From Phoronis australis (Eukaryota; Phoronida; Phoronidae), in assembly GCA_002633005.1 (NCBI GenBank), contig NMRA01000366.1, positions 60,222-124,221 on the forward strand: DNA of 64,000 nt, written 5' to 3'. Numbering within the stretch: position 1 is the first letter of the stretch; each line of letters starts with the position of its first letter. A model generated the notes under the pieces. That model was not told the DNA's origin and ran no database searches. It saw only the letters and a program-made list of their open reading frames with translations. A program made the translations under genes and the position numbers. Shown here one piece after another: positions 1 to 12,345 of this stretch.

Positions 1-2
1 GG

Positions 3-34
<32 letters not shown>

Positions 35-135
35 AAACTTTGTGGAAGAGCAACATACTTGGCGAAATTTATTTCGCCAAGTAACAAACTTAGTGGAAGA
101 GCAACATACTTGGCGAAATTTATTTCGCCAAGTAA
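1..135 (+). repeat. A31 tract plus 2 x 51-bp repeat with hairpins
   Basis: Bases 3-33 are an uninterrupted A run. Two nearly identical 51-bp units follow (34-84, 85-135; one clear mismatch). Each contains a perfect 11-bp stem, ACTTGGCGAAA, loop TTTA, then its complement (57-82 and 108-133). It could be the tail of a retroelement followed by a small foldback, but neither is proved. Confidence 0.85.
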
Positions 136-142
136 ATAGCAA

Positions 143-250
143 GGTGGCTAAACCGTTCTGTAATTAGAATTTTGATGCCGTAATATTTATTAGCAGTAAT
201 TTTTATTGTTAACAGAGTTAGCTGTCATAAAGGGAAAACATTATTTTGTC
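143..250 (+). repeat. Dispersed repeat F1, copy 1
   Basis: Starts GGTGGCTAAACCGTTCTG and shares an ordered series of blocks (TAATTAGAATTTTG, CCGTAATATTT, TTTTTATTGTTAACAGAGTTAGC) with 13627-13750 and, more weakly, 52478-52560. All three are in the same orientation. Origin unknown. Confidence 0.6.
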
Positions 251-2814
251 TAATTGTTAATCTTGTACTGTAACTGATCAGTCCATCGGGTTAACGCCGA
301 GGGAGCCAGACTGATGCTAGGACTTCATGTGCCAGCTTCAATTAATAACATTGATGGATAGGCAATGTTGCAAGGCCGGCTTAGTGTCTAGAATAGAGTG
401 ATCGCGGACAGTAGTTTGGTAGCAATGTCCAGCTTTTTTAACCATCATATCTTTTGTTTTTCCGATACAGACATTACACACTTAATCAGCTGGTCCTACC
501 CTGCTTACGTGAATGCTTTCAGGGTGCTTTGGCACATGAGTACGATATTACTGGGACGCGCATGATCCGTAAGAACCATTTCATGTCTCCTGGAATAAAG
601 AGCAGAAGGGGAGGGGTATTTTTAAACTGACTGACTGTTACTCAATGGTTAGTGAGTTGCCTACTTTTTCAGAGCTAAAATTCTGATGAAATTGGTGTTC
701 AAAAATACACAGGTTCTTTTAAGGAAGTCTCCGTTGTAGAAATTGGGGGTGGGTGCTTAAAAATAAAAATTTTGAAATTTTTGAGGAGGCACATGGACCA
801 ATGGATGAGTACTATATTAACGTATTTCCAATTTACCATCTTTTTTGTAGCATGTGATTTTACTGTGAGTAACCACGTCTTGCTATTTTCATGATCTTGT
901 CATCAAAATTGCCACCACTTTTGTGAACTACATCTAGACCTAGTTGTCTCGTTGTTCCGGGAATATTGACTGCTATGTACAATGCTACAATGAATAATTG
1001 ATTGTATCTCATGCCATTGACAGTCATCCAGACCAGGTAGAACATTGCTATGTTAATTTTTCCCTAATGACTATTGCAGTTGTGCCTGTCTTCGCAGCAG
1101 GTGTGTTAAGGTAGAAACATCAAGGTCTTCTCTCTTCATTTTCAGAATCTGAGACTAGCAGTTAATAAAAAGCCATGGTTTCACCGTTTTTGTTGGGAAT
1201 CATTACCTTTTTTTGAATGTGTTTCTATTCAATTTGAGACATTCTGCTTACTGTCAGAGTTGCGTTTGAACCTTTTTAGTCGGAATTAATACAAAATGAA
1301 GCAAAAAAGAACAATTCACATGCGCCCACCCAGGGGAGGCTCGGAGGGCATGAAGTGGGCTAAAAAGTCCACCTCGGAAGGAAAAAACTCCGAAAAAAGG
1401 CAGGAACTACCAAAATTTGGCAAAGGTACAATTCATTCTGAACATACCCCGTGAAACTTAGTAAAAGGTCCACATTCTCAAAAATTCGAGTCCCCCACTG
1501 TTTTAGGCTGGGTGCGTGCATGATTCATCAAATTGAAAGTGTGACTGTGACCAAGTTCTGTAGGTGTCAATATAGCAATGTTCTCTTGCTTTTCCTTTCT
1601 GATAACTGTGCCCAATGTCCATTTCGCCCGCCGGTCATGAATCACAGCCATTTGCCTGTTAGCTTGAACAATAGCGATTCAGTTATTTAGTGACTGAGGT
1701 CTAGTCGTTTTATTTGAAATCGAACTTGAAATATTTTTGACATTTATTGTTGTTGTAGCTTAATTGTCTATTACTGCTGGAGTACATTATGCTTCACGCA
1801 GGTGAGAGTCTCATCTGAATCTAGTCTTAATGACCTCTAAATTTCATCTGCATATTGGTTTGAGCATTTCTAGATTTCGGGTTCAGACTTGAACTTACAG
1901 CCTTAATGCTGGGGTCATCAAGTGCAAAATAGGTTTACACAATCTTCCGTGTAAACAAAGATAGATAAAGTTGTACACTGCTGCTTTGAATTCGTTATCA
2001 AGATGAAATGTCAAAAATATTTTCGAGTTCAATTTCAAGTAAAAAGATAAGACTACTGGCTCAGATGGCCAGTGTTTATGACGGGCAACCTGTTTAGATC
2101 GTTAGACTTTCGATTAAAGAATGATTAATTTTGACTCAAATCAACTAAAAATGTTCAAAAGATGTTCTAGAATAAATAACATATGCCAAATTAGCCAAAC
2201 ACACTTTCAAAAAGGTACGTGGAAATTCACCAATTTGGGACAGGGAAAAATTAACTTTTTGCATATGCCAAATTAACTGTTGACTGTTCCAAATTGGAAA
2301 TTTTTTACTGTTATTAGTTTTCTCTTTTAAAACTACTACAAATCTATGTTCTGTTAAATTAACTGAGTTTTGGTTTCAACCATTTTATACAGCTGTGTTC
2401 TCGGCTTGTTCCTTACACAGATGACGAATAATTTTTTGACTCATTGGGAAAACGTAACAGCCTAGATTGTTAGCCTACTGTAAAATGTTACCATTTGTGG
2501 ACTAAAAGAATTGCTAAGTTGCCATTTTATCATTTTTAAGGGCTTCTAACATTATTGTGAATGCCAATGATTTTCTGGGACATCATGGTAGGTATGATAC
2601 GGAACTTGAACGTAGAAAAACATTCATGAATTTTTATGAACGAAATGAGGAAATGAAATTTCACATTTCTGCCATATTGTGTCCAAAATTGGTGAGATTT
2701 TCCATAATACGGTACTTTTCCCCTTATTTAGCTCACAATATGGTTGACAAGTGAAATACAGTCTTGTCAAATTTATCTATAAAAAGAAATATTAAAATGT
2801 TTAGTCCATTAGTG

Positions 2815-3075
2815 GCATGGTATGTATTGTGTAGATGTCATAAACATCTTTTGGTAAATTTTCTATTATGTCCAGTCAGCCTTAAGTTTGTAAAATGGTT
2901 ATTTTAGCAATTAGTTTTGTGCAAGATAAGTGGACAGTTGCCATAGGAAACATTCTACATGCAACATTGTGAGGGCGCAAAAGTGTCGTTCTCTCGTCCA
3001 CATTGCTAATTCTGGCGAAGGCGGTCCAAGTAGATAGAGACGAAACACAATTTCTTTCATTCACGGACATTTTTA
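2815..3075. repeat. Dispersed repeat F3, copy 1
   Basis: Shares ATTGTGTAGATGTCATAAA, a following TTTTGTGCAARATAA-type block and GTAGATAGAGACG with 50940-51145 in the same order and strand; 31380-31450 is a weaker relative. Moderately diverged. Confidence 0.6.
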
Positions 3076-4015
3076 GACGTTGAATATTTTTGTTCGAATC
3101 ACTCGAGTATCCCGCTATTAATTATACTTTTGTATGAATGGACGTCGTCTGCACGTCTTTTACGTACGTTTTACTTAATCTCTTGTGATGGCTGTTATTC
3201 TTAATGGTGATTTGATTATCGATATGATTTTAAGTGTAATGAAGCAAAAGTTTTGACATTTAGATTGAGGAAGCATATTGTCTGAGGTAAGGAAGATGTG
3301 CTTATTGAGCAAGAACCCTAATAAATCTTGACAGGTTTTTTGCTCTAATTATGCTAACCAAATTGTCTTCCATGTGACAATGTGGCTAAATCGTCGAGGA
3401 TATTGTAGTTTTTTACGATTTATTTGATGATTTTCTTGAAATGTTTAAATTTTGTATGTAGTTTTTAATTAGGAACCGCTAATACCTTGCATAGCCAGTC
3501 CCGGACCACCTGTCTGGCCAGGTGCTTGGTTAAACTCTTGTGGCACTAAAACCAATTTGAAATAATAGACAACGTATTTGAAACGTCAGTGCTTCTTCAG
3601 CAAATTTGTCATGTCGTATTAAGTGCATTATGTCACAGTCGCTCTTAACCTTGGCATCATTATTTGCTGTAGAAAAGATTAAAGGGTTTTCCAAACAATT
3701 GATGTAGTGTAGCGACAATGTAATAATTTTGATTTGAACCATCATTTGAAACACCCTGTATGTCTTCATTATGGTGTACAAGCCACTGAGGCTATCATAC
3801 ATGTGTTAGTCCTAAGTTTTTTTCTAATTCTGAGTCATGGTCTGTTTGAACTGAACCTAATCAAACATTGGGTGGGGGTTGACTGGGATTTTTCCTCTGT
3901 TTTTAAATTAATGAACCACGTCCACTGAATCTGAGTCGGGAACAATCGGTAGTCACTTTTGTGCTCTCATCACGCTAGAGAACGGCAACATGGAAAGTCA
4001 GCTATTGTGCAGTGC

Positions 4016-4740
4016 AGTTTTCTTTTTTTAATGAATAAAACATTTATTAATTCAACCAATCAGTACATAGTTGTACAGCAAGATGAAATCTAGTCAAGTA
4101 CATCAAACAAATTACAAACATTATCGAACCCTATAAAATTTAGTTGCTAGGCAAAAAAAGACCACCTTGCCTGGAATCACTCAGGATCCAATTTATAATT
4201 GTAAATATTTTTTTCCGAGTTGTAGTAATCACATACCTCATGTAAAAATGACTGAAAATTTGGCTTAGCCTTTTTGCAGCCTTTGCCTGTATAAGTGAAA
4301 TTTCGCTAAGCAAAGAATTAAATTTACAACTTCTAAGCTGCTGGCTGGATCTCCAAACAAGGTGGTAGACATATTTAACTGCAGAGGGAAATCGCACTGA
4401 TTTATCATCCATTTTTTTAAAAAACTCCACAACTTCTGAACAAGTGAACATTACCAATACAAATGTGGAATTGTTTCTTCGTATTACTCACAGAAAGAAC
4501 ACAAAGACAATTCGCTAACACCTATTCTTTTTAAATTAAGAGTTTGTTTGTGGTTGATATGGAATTGAAACCATCTGAGTCTGACATCGGAAGTACAATA
4601 CCTGGGCAAAAGGAAGAGAGATGAATCTAGGACGTCTGAATTGTGCCTCAGAAGCCACTAACTCGGATGCATATATCTTAGATCCAGCCCTTATCGGATT
4701 TGGTATGGGATTTTGGCGAGCCTTAAGTGTTATGTATTAA
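4016..4740 (-). mobile_element. Decayed LINE (non-LTR retrotransposon), 3' part
   Basis: On the minus strand, conceptual reading of about 4600-4440 gives RLRWFQFHINHKQTL, then KRIGVSELSLCSFCE, then EETIPHLYW and VQKLWSFL. This is the W-Q-[FY] ... LCSFC ... E-[ET]-[IL]-x-H-[LI]-[FY]-x-x-C pattern at the C-terminus of many LINE reverse transcriptases. In-frame stops interrupt it and the frame shifts at a T6A7 run near 4410-4425; a 105-codon open remnant continues to 4140. The minus-strand 3' end carries AATAAA and an A-rich tail near 4018-4035. It is dead and of unknown clade. Confidence 0.68.
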
Positions 4741-7700
4741 GTTTTTAGTAACTCCGTGACGTCATTTCGATTGATTTTTGTCTCGTGCATGTACTACCAT
4801 CATTGCCACACCAGTTAATCAATCATTTGCCAGCATGGCCTAGCTGCACTTTTTAAATCTCCAGTTTCCTAGGTTACACCTAGCGCAACACCATCTGTTG
4901 CCTTTCGGTGGATTTTCACGCTGCTCCTCAATGAAAGTCGTTAACCAAATATGTCGCCAGTCAAAATACTTCTGCTGTAACATTGCAGGGTTTGATTATC
5001 ACGTTCTCACAATTAAACGCAGAATGTTGCCTCAGTTTTCCCCATACTCCCCCCTCCATGGTCCCCTCCCCCCAGTGTACTATGTTTGAACTCCAGTGAT
5101 CAATAACGCAGCTCAGCCTAGACAATTGACACACATGCCCTTGGAATTCAATGCTTTACTGTCAGCTACCTGCGGATAATCATGCTGTATGGATGTCTGT
5201 GTCTACTGCGTTTAATGACCGCTGGTTACAGTGTAGTATTGCTAATTAGAATGCAACACTAACTCGGTCCTTAGTGGTTGAAAGATGAATATTTTATGCT
5301 ATTTTCTCAAGCCGTTGGTTGGGTGTTCGTTGCAAGTTGAAAAGGGCCTTTTATCGCAAAAAAAAATTAAAGCCACTTTTTGTTATTATTCCTGAATCTC
5401 TGTCCAGCCAATCACTACGGTAACCACAAATTGCACCTGGGGCAACTTGGCGGACAATCATGTAAGTGGTGTCAAGGAATAGGTGCAGCGGCAAAATCAC
5501 TTCTTGCATGTCATTTTAGCATTTTTAGTATTACCAGCCTTGATACTGCAAAATGACGTGAGTTAAGAAAACAATAGTTTACGATATTTCCAGAAGTTTT
5601 TGGTTACTTCGCTTTATTTATTGTAAGTTAGTGATGATAATAAGAGAGAAAAGGAATTGAGTGTGAGGTTTGTTGACGGAATGAAAAGTAATGATTCATC
5701 AATGGGATATAATATCAGCCATTGCTTCATAGGTTGCCGGTTGTGTAGCTGTACACAGAGGTCGCTAGTGTGCCACGAGTGACGCAGGAGCTAATGTATC
5801 ATTCTCTGAGCATGTGCTGAGTGAGCTATCCTGTGGAACTATAGCATTGTAGAACACTGTCCGCACACAGTCACAAGTACGCAGTTTGCATAAGTTCTGA
5901 CTCACGTTTCACAGATTTTTCAACCAAAACTTGTTGCTGATATGGCCGTGATATTATAAAGTACGCCTCGTCGTTAGATGACGATGGAGTACTATTGGAG
6001 AGCGCTCTGCTTTATAATATGGGATTCAATGCAGTGAGATTTCCCAGCTTTATAAAACAATTCTTAGCGATTATCATGGCATCAATTTTTTATTGCAAAC
6101 TGGGAATTTGAAATGATTCACACAAAAAAGTCTAACATTTCATGTTGTCTGTTAATTAACGACAAAAAGTTATCGCTTGACTTGTCCCTGTCAGCTTCAC
6201 GCGTCTGTAGAAAAGTGAATACACTTTAATTTGTACCCTGACAACGCGAAAGAGTTGCATGTAGAATGTTTCTTTTTAGTTAAGCAAATACTTAACCTAC
6301 TTTATTATGAGGAGACAGATCCCAATAATTTGGTTAGCTTACATATTACTCCCCATTGGTTAAGAACTTACCATTGCAATGCAAAAAAGTATCCGAATTT
6401 GTTGAGATTACCTGTGTGTATGGTATTACATGCGTAATACTAATGGGTTTACAAAGTTCCAAGAGGCAGCTGCTGGTTATTGATGTCACTTGTTTGAAAT
6501 CCTACAACGTGAAGATATCCCAATATCTCGGTCAAATTTCTCGTTTGTGTATATGAGACCGAGCAATCATAGATTGACCACGGGCATCTAGCGAAGGAAG
6601 CGGTTCTGAATTAAAATGAGCATTGTAACGATACTTAACTCAACCATCGTTTTCAGTGGTGAAAGTTCGATCCGCAAACATTATCGCATTTTGCAGGTTT
6701 TCTATAAAAGTACCGCCTAAGTCTGTAATGGTTACAGTAAAATCGCACCAGTCTTGCACACAATCTAGCAGAGAAATGAAATCGCGTTACTAGTGTTAGA
6801 GGGGGAACTTCATTTTGAGAATCATTTTTTCCACTGAATAACGGACATTAGTTTGACGCGACTACTGTGGAATAATAAGTAGGGACCAAGATAATGCTGT
6901 ATAATTGTCAACTTTGCCACAGTTACCAGCTGATGATACTTTTTATATTGTGACCATTTAGATCAATGTTAAGAACTCTTTGGAAAATGAAAAGGGCAAT
7001 TTTGGTCGATTTTTTTCTAAAAATGTTGAGATTTCACGGCATATATTGCATATTACTTCTGTTTTCACTCGAAATTCAATGCTCAGGTCCCAAACTAGAG
7101 ACCCAACTGAATGTACACCACGAGGCCAGTTGTAGTCAATTTACGGCTAATTTGAAAACATTTGTGACATCCACTCACCAACATCGGTTTTATCAATAAT
7201 GTAACCAACACAATGATCCTTGACTAGGATAATCATTTTGTGTTATGACCAGTGTTATACCATCGTTAGTGTTTTTTGTAGTCATTGATGGTTTGAATAC
7301 AAATTGTTTTCAATTACAGTGTTATTGATTGAAACCAAATGCAAAAAAATAATGAGGTACAGGACTGAAGCTGCCATTGCGTTTTTAGCACTTTTGCTAG
7401 TAGCAAAAACGGTTACAGGTGTCACTTTTGTTGGCGCTTTGCTTGTGGTCGGAGTTACCCCAAAACTGATGGCGGTTTTTTGGAGTGAAGTGGAGCAAGG
7501 GCGCTTAGAAATAAAATTTTTGAGAGTACGTAGTCTCTTTCTGGAATAATGCGCAGGGTGCTCCATTGACTTTATATGCGAGAGTCCAAAAAACATCAAC
7601 AGATGTAGGCTATGTAGTAAGGCGGCTTACCGTCTGGAAGGGAGTGATAGTGTAATAGTTCAGTATTATGTCATGTCTTCTAAGGCATCATGCAAATGGT

Positions 7701-8042
7701 TCTGCATCAGAGAATTTACACATTTGCATAACTTAATGAAAATAAATTACGTGATCTCACGATACTTTAACTTTTTACCCCCTTGATTTCATTTTGTGGT
7801 CAGTTAGTACATGGTTTTGTGGTTATTTACATTTTATAATGTAGACAAAGCCAAAGGATCCTGTCACTCAATTGTATTTTATACTAAATATTTCTTATAT
7901 GAACCTATTTTTTCGTTACAATGCTTATGGCAAACACTAGAGCGAAAAAGGAAGTGCAAGTTAAACTTCGACATGTCATATTTAGAGTGCATTTAGCAAT
8001 ATCCGACCGTTAATATGACATTTGTTTTCTTCCTCTTCACAG
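4741..8042. other. Non-coding, presumably intron upstream of exon 1
   Basis: No exon, RNA gene or clear full mobile element seen. A partial copy of the foldback family F4 lies at about 6800-6860 (TTTTGAGAATC and CCACTGAATAACGGACATTAG). The rest is AT-rich unique-looking sequence. Confidence 0.6.
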
Positions 8043-8241
8043 GACTCTTCAAGAAGATTTGAAGAAGATTGAGGACAATGTTAAAAAGACGGAGGTCGTC
8101 ACCACCGATAACAGTGCTGTTTGCCAAATCTGTAACAAGACCAAGTTTGCCGACGGGGTGGGGCACGCCTGTCATTACTGCAAGCTGCGGTCTTGTGCCC
8201 GATGTGGCGGCAAGCTGGCTCTCAAGAATAACAATAAANAG
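8043..8241 (+). CDS. Rim: RIM exon 1 of window: Rab3-binding helix end and zinc finger
   Basis: Residues 1-66. The acceptor is TTCTTCCTCTTCACAG; one base completes a codon begun upstream (incoming phase 2). The charged start TLQEDLKKIEDNVKK looks like the end of the Rab3-binding helix. Then come cysteines 27, 30, 43, 46, 51 and 54 in CQIC, CHYC and CARC pairs, with KTKFADG and CARCGG as in known RIM fingers. The last pair, C71/C74, is in the next exon, giving C-x2-C-x12-C-x2-C-x4-C-x2-C-x16-C-x2-C. The family finger binds Munc13 C2A. The last codon holds an ambiguous base (8239, NAG: Lys, Glu, Gln or stop); the conserved frame argues against a stop. Donor GT is at 8242, phase 0. Confidence 0.93.
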
Positions 8242-9254
8242 GTGGGTGACGGTCGTTACACAGTACACCTGTGATTCGTTATTCACAACAGAAACTTATA
8301 AACTGTTCAGCGTAAGAGCTATTAAAGAAAGCATGTACGGCTTTTTAGCTGCCTTTACAAGACGTGGTAAAGTAAGCGGACACACTTCGGTTTGTGTAAA
8401 GACGCGGTATTCTTGAGACAACGCTGTTGTCTCATATCTACTCGGGTTCCCTTTACCTACAATTTGAGAAGAAAAACTGATGCTAGTGATGCGGGTGAAG
8501 ATTTGGGATTCCAAGCAAAACTTTGAATTATTTCGTTTTTGACTTGATTTTGTTTCACATCTGAGAAAGATCAGTCTCACCATACAACTCAGCAATTTAA
8601 AGCTACATTTCACCTTCATTTAGCTGACAATGATGGAGTTTATAAAGATTACCACGCTCATCCAGTCATCAGATTTTTTCCTTTGCTTACAGCTGTGGCA
8701 TCACCTGTATCAAACCGCATGAATCAACCATTGATATGGTGGTTTAAGATTGTATCAACAAACTTATGCCAACTTATCAAAAAGTCGTTGACCCCAGATA
8801 GGCGGTGACCTATCTCAGGACCTCTCCAGTCCTATCCAATTAAGAACAAAAACACTAAATGGCCATGTATGTGGAATGCTGGTCACCTATTATCTGTAAT
8901 AACTTGGGAGATTAGCTGGGCACACTGTTTGTTTAAGGTGGCTGAACAAGACTATTTACCAGGAAATGAATTACCATTAACTATCTTTAGCCAGTTCATC
9001 TGGTGATGAAATTATTAATTTTGGTGGTTTGATCAAGTAATAGTTGCTGCCCGCTTTGTTGCTACTGTTTGCAGTGCTAGAAATAGTACAAAATGTAAAT
9101 TATAACATTTACTTTGTAGATCCTTTGTTGATCAGTAATTTGTCAGTAACTTATCATGGTCTTGGAATGGCTTTGTATTGGGGCTTAGATTTGCCATGAC
9201 CACATTTTGTTCATTCATAAATGTTTGCCTTTGGCCTAACTGATACTTAAATTG

Positions 9255-9441
9255 CTTCTCAGTGGCCAGGAGATGCCTCAGGGACCGTACCAAAGCATCC
9301 GTCTGTCTGCTGTATCCTATGTTGATGGTCCACATGGGTCCACATTCTGAAACCCAACTCGTGCCTTTCAGATTCATCCGTCCTTCTCCAGGTCACCTTT
9401 GGTCTATCACACGAGGCCTTCCCAATAGAGTGGAGTAACAT
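9255..9441 (-). mobile_element. Non-LTR retrotransposon C-terminal fragment
   Basis: Minus-strand translation includes SCDRPKVTWRRTDESERHEL followed by GFRMW. The RPKxTWRRTxExE motif is typical of the extreme C-terminus of RTE/CR1-like reverse transcriptases (GRPKTTWRRTVEAEL type). The frame then appears to shift, with TDALVRSLRHLL in the neighbouring frame. Short and decayed; the clade assignment is uncertain. Confidence 0.58.
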
Positions 9442-9593
9442 TAATACGAAACTTCAGCCAAAATCTCATGTGGCACATTAATTTTATTTCATGCATGTGG
9501 AACAGACAATTATTACATTGATGAGTTACAAAGTGTTGTTTTAGGACGACAAATTCTCATCAGGTACACTCGATTGAATTCGCTGGTTCAGCT

Positions 9594-9677
9594 GGGTCAA
9601 CCGACTAAGACATCTGATTGGTTCTCGATGACGATTTCCGGCTTACAAACCAATCAGATGTCTTAGCCGCTTGACCC
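9594..9677. mobile_element. Foldback element, 30-bp arms
   Basis: Arms 9594-9623 and 9648-9677 are reverse complements at 28 of 30 positions, with a 24-bp spacer. The arm core is TAAGACATCTGATTGGTT. It may be a small non-autonomous DNA transposon or a structured inverted repeat. No target duplication was identified. Confidence 0.75.
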
Positions 9678-10059
9678 ATCAGAAGTGACAAAGTCATTCA
9701 AGTGCAGCCATTGAAAAGCCCAAATTCATCCCTTCTCTATAGTTTCGTGTCAAATATGCTATTTGATGAATGTAAGTGTGAGCTTGTTCTTAATTCGCTG
9801 TGTCCAAGAAGAAAGATCTTGCGTTACCGTGTGCTTAAATGATCTCTTAGTGAAATCGCAAGAAGCTTTACATTTGGGTGTAAAAAGCGTTATTACATGA
9901 CCACCAGTACTTTTATCCTTGGAGCGGCTAAAACACAGTAGGATAACTAGCCAACCCTGGAATATCACTTTTTATTTGTCTAAATGAAGCCGTTATCCCT
10001 GTTCATCCAGCTGCCTTTCTGTCCGGCGTTCATTACCACTCCATGGTTGTTTGTTAAAT

Positions 10060-10705
10060 TTTCCAGGCATGTTGCTGTGATGACCGAATTTTCACTATGG
10101 TCTCTATTGTTGGCAGTTTCATTCTACTTTACGGTTTATATCTACTGAGTTCCTTGACGGTTTTTGCTTGAAATTTGGAACATAAATTCCTATTACGAAG
10201 ACAACATCAGCTTTCCGTTTTTGGGTAGATTCAACGTATTCTGCGAACATGGCTGCTAGTTTAATTTTCTTGCAGCTGTCTATTTTTGAAATCCACTTCC
10301 CTATTTGTCAAACTGCTTGAGGGATTGCTATGAAATATTGCAGGTGTTTCCTTTTTGATTTGAACACAGCTAATGTAATTTTTGAACAGGTCCTACCACT
10401 GTGACAACCTCTATTGGCCAATTCTTTATCCATGCCTCGATATCTGCCAAATTCGTAGATGGATCTTAATGAAATTTGGTGTATGTGTTCTGGTTGATAA
10501 AAGTACGGCTGACGTTGATTTTGTGAAAAATGCAACAACTGTGGCGTCGCCTTATGGCAATCTAGGCTTTCTTTTTGGATGTTTGACCTTCACCTTGATA
10601 TATATGAAACTCCTTGCGTGTTGTTCGTGGAACTCAGGAGATATACATTCATTAATGAGAATATTCCTACGCCAATTTTTGGACGACGTGCTTCTCACCC
10701 CTTAG
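10060..10705 (+). repeat. Diverged copies of the 140-150-bp repeat (family F5)
   Basis: Contains several degenerate units with the landmarks TGTGACAACCTCTATTGGCC, GAAATTTGGTGTATGTGTTC and GGCTGACGTTGATTTTGTG, spaced about 135 bp. The same landmarks occur in the larger array at 28921-30090. Confidence 0.6.
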
Positions 10706-11179
10706 ATACTGTTTTAAGTTTACTATTATTGGTGGAATAATGGTCATCCGTCTGGGCCTGACATTGCTGCTATTCGCAATCTGACTGTCTACAAAATCCA
10801 TAACCTCTTTACCATGTAGACAAAGGGACCATACGATGACAGTGCATTAAAGCAGGTAAACATAATAATCTAATGAAACACTAAAATCAGTGAAAAGAAG
10901 CAGTAGTGACCTGTTCCGCAGAGAATTTGAATATGCTGAATATCAACTGTTCTACAGAGAATTTGAAGAAATGAACTCACGTTAGTCAGCAACCAAAACA
11001 GTTGAGTGTTAAATGAAATCTGTCTTCAAGAAGGACTTCTACCTGCGTTATATGAATATAATAAAACATATAGACTGATCCCTCAAGTCATACGGTAGGA
11101 GAGCTATGTTGACTTCAGTGCACATGACCTGCTACCACCTTTGTGATGTGTCCATTCCATATTTGAGTAATAGTCTCTA

Positions 11180-11275
11180 ACAGGTGTCCTGCACTTTGAG
11201 AACTGGTTTTCCCTACTGAATAACAGACATCAAACTGGTTCTCAAAATCCAGTTCCCCTGTAAGTGCCCATTGCC
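11180..11275 (-). mobile_element. Foldback repeat F4, copy in intron 1
   Basis: Has TCCTGCACTTTGAGAAC on the left and GTTCTCAAAATCCAG on the right as inverted arms, with ACTGAATAACAGACATCAAA between. The right flank, GTGCCCATTGCCC, is the complement of the left flank of the copy at 48692. A MITE-like element. Confidence 0.65.
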
Positions 11276-11904
11276 CGTATTTCTATTTTCTCCACTCTCT
11301 GGGGTTATCTCACTTGACTATTTACTGGACCTAGTTTCTAGAAGGATGTCTCTGATTAGTTGTTGCTGTAAATATTGACCCCCTAGCATCCAGAAGTCAT
11401 GCTGTTTCAACATTTTCTCCTACTCAGCTTGAGAACATACTTGGCTTCATTTCCGAAGGCTTTAAATAGATCCTGTCATTTACCATACACCCACACTGCA
11501 GCTTAAGGGATGGCATCAGTGCTGCTAAAAATGTGTCTGTTAGTTATTACAAACAGATGTATCAAGTCCCAGATGTCGTTGACTATTACTGTGTTTTCTT
11601 GTTAATCATAAGTGCTGATTAAATCTGCTAATTATTTTTGATGTCATAGGGAAATATTCTTAGCATTGCATGTCTACTTTAAGTCCCTTGGTTGAATTCA
11701 GTTTGCACGAGGTGAGTGTGCCTAACCATTAGGGCCCCCATGGAAAGCAATGTGAACTGATGGGGTTACTCTCATTGTAATTATTACATTAATAAATGTG
11801 TGTTCTAATGCAGGCTGTACTTTACCCAGATAACCCTCATATTCATTTGATGGTTGAGGTTATGAAGGGCCCTTGGAATAATGGTCAAATTTGGTTTATG
11901 GGAT

Positions 11905-12345
11905 TTATATGAAACTTATAGATACCTTGCATAATGAGCAGGTCTCCTAAACACAGTTAGGACTTGTTTCCAAACTTTCCACCTTTGCACGAGGGGCTAT
12001 TAAAAATAGGACTTTCATGACTTTTTGTGAAAAAATCAAAACCAAAATAATTCTTTAGAAAACTCTATAGAGCGTTTTTTGGGGGTTTCAGTCGGAACAA
12101 TTATATTTGAACAAAAGTTGGTCGTTTTATTGATACTGTTGTTTTGATATGGATGTAACTGCTTTTGCTAAATTTTACTAAAAAGACAAAGGCATGTTAT
12201 TAGCAGATTGGTATAAACTCAAAAATCAAATTCTACAAGCTTTATACTTTCAGAAAATGTATACTTTTACTGAGTTAAAATGTTTAATTTTGTTTAGATA
12301 CGTGGTTGAATACACCGAGACGATAAGGTCTGACATAACCTAAAG
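11905..12345 (+). repeat. Dispersed repeat F2, copy 1
   Basis: Aligns in order with 40548-40975. Shared blocks are TTTGCACGAGGGGCTAT versus TTTGCACAAGGGGCTAT, TTTTACTAAA, CTTTCAG..AAT.TATACTTT.ACTGA and a TGACATAACCT/TTCATAACCT end. Both are on the + strand. No coding capacity seen. Confidence 0.65.

Larger units (their letters stand above)
136..4015. other. Non-coding DNA upstream of the traced exons
   Basis: No exon recognised. The expected RIM first exon (Rab3-binding helix with a DLSxLTxEER-like start) was looked for and not seen. Contents noted: a dispersed repeat copy at 143-250 (family F1), another at 2815-3075 (family F3). The open frames here are short and lack coding character. Confidence 0.6.

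Noticed and set aside
7304-7549. Overlapping + and - frames of 81 and 105 codons
   Set aside because: Neither has family resemblance; both lie in presumed intron and are typical of chance.
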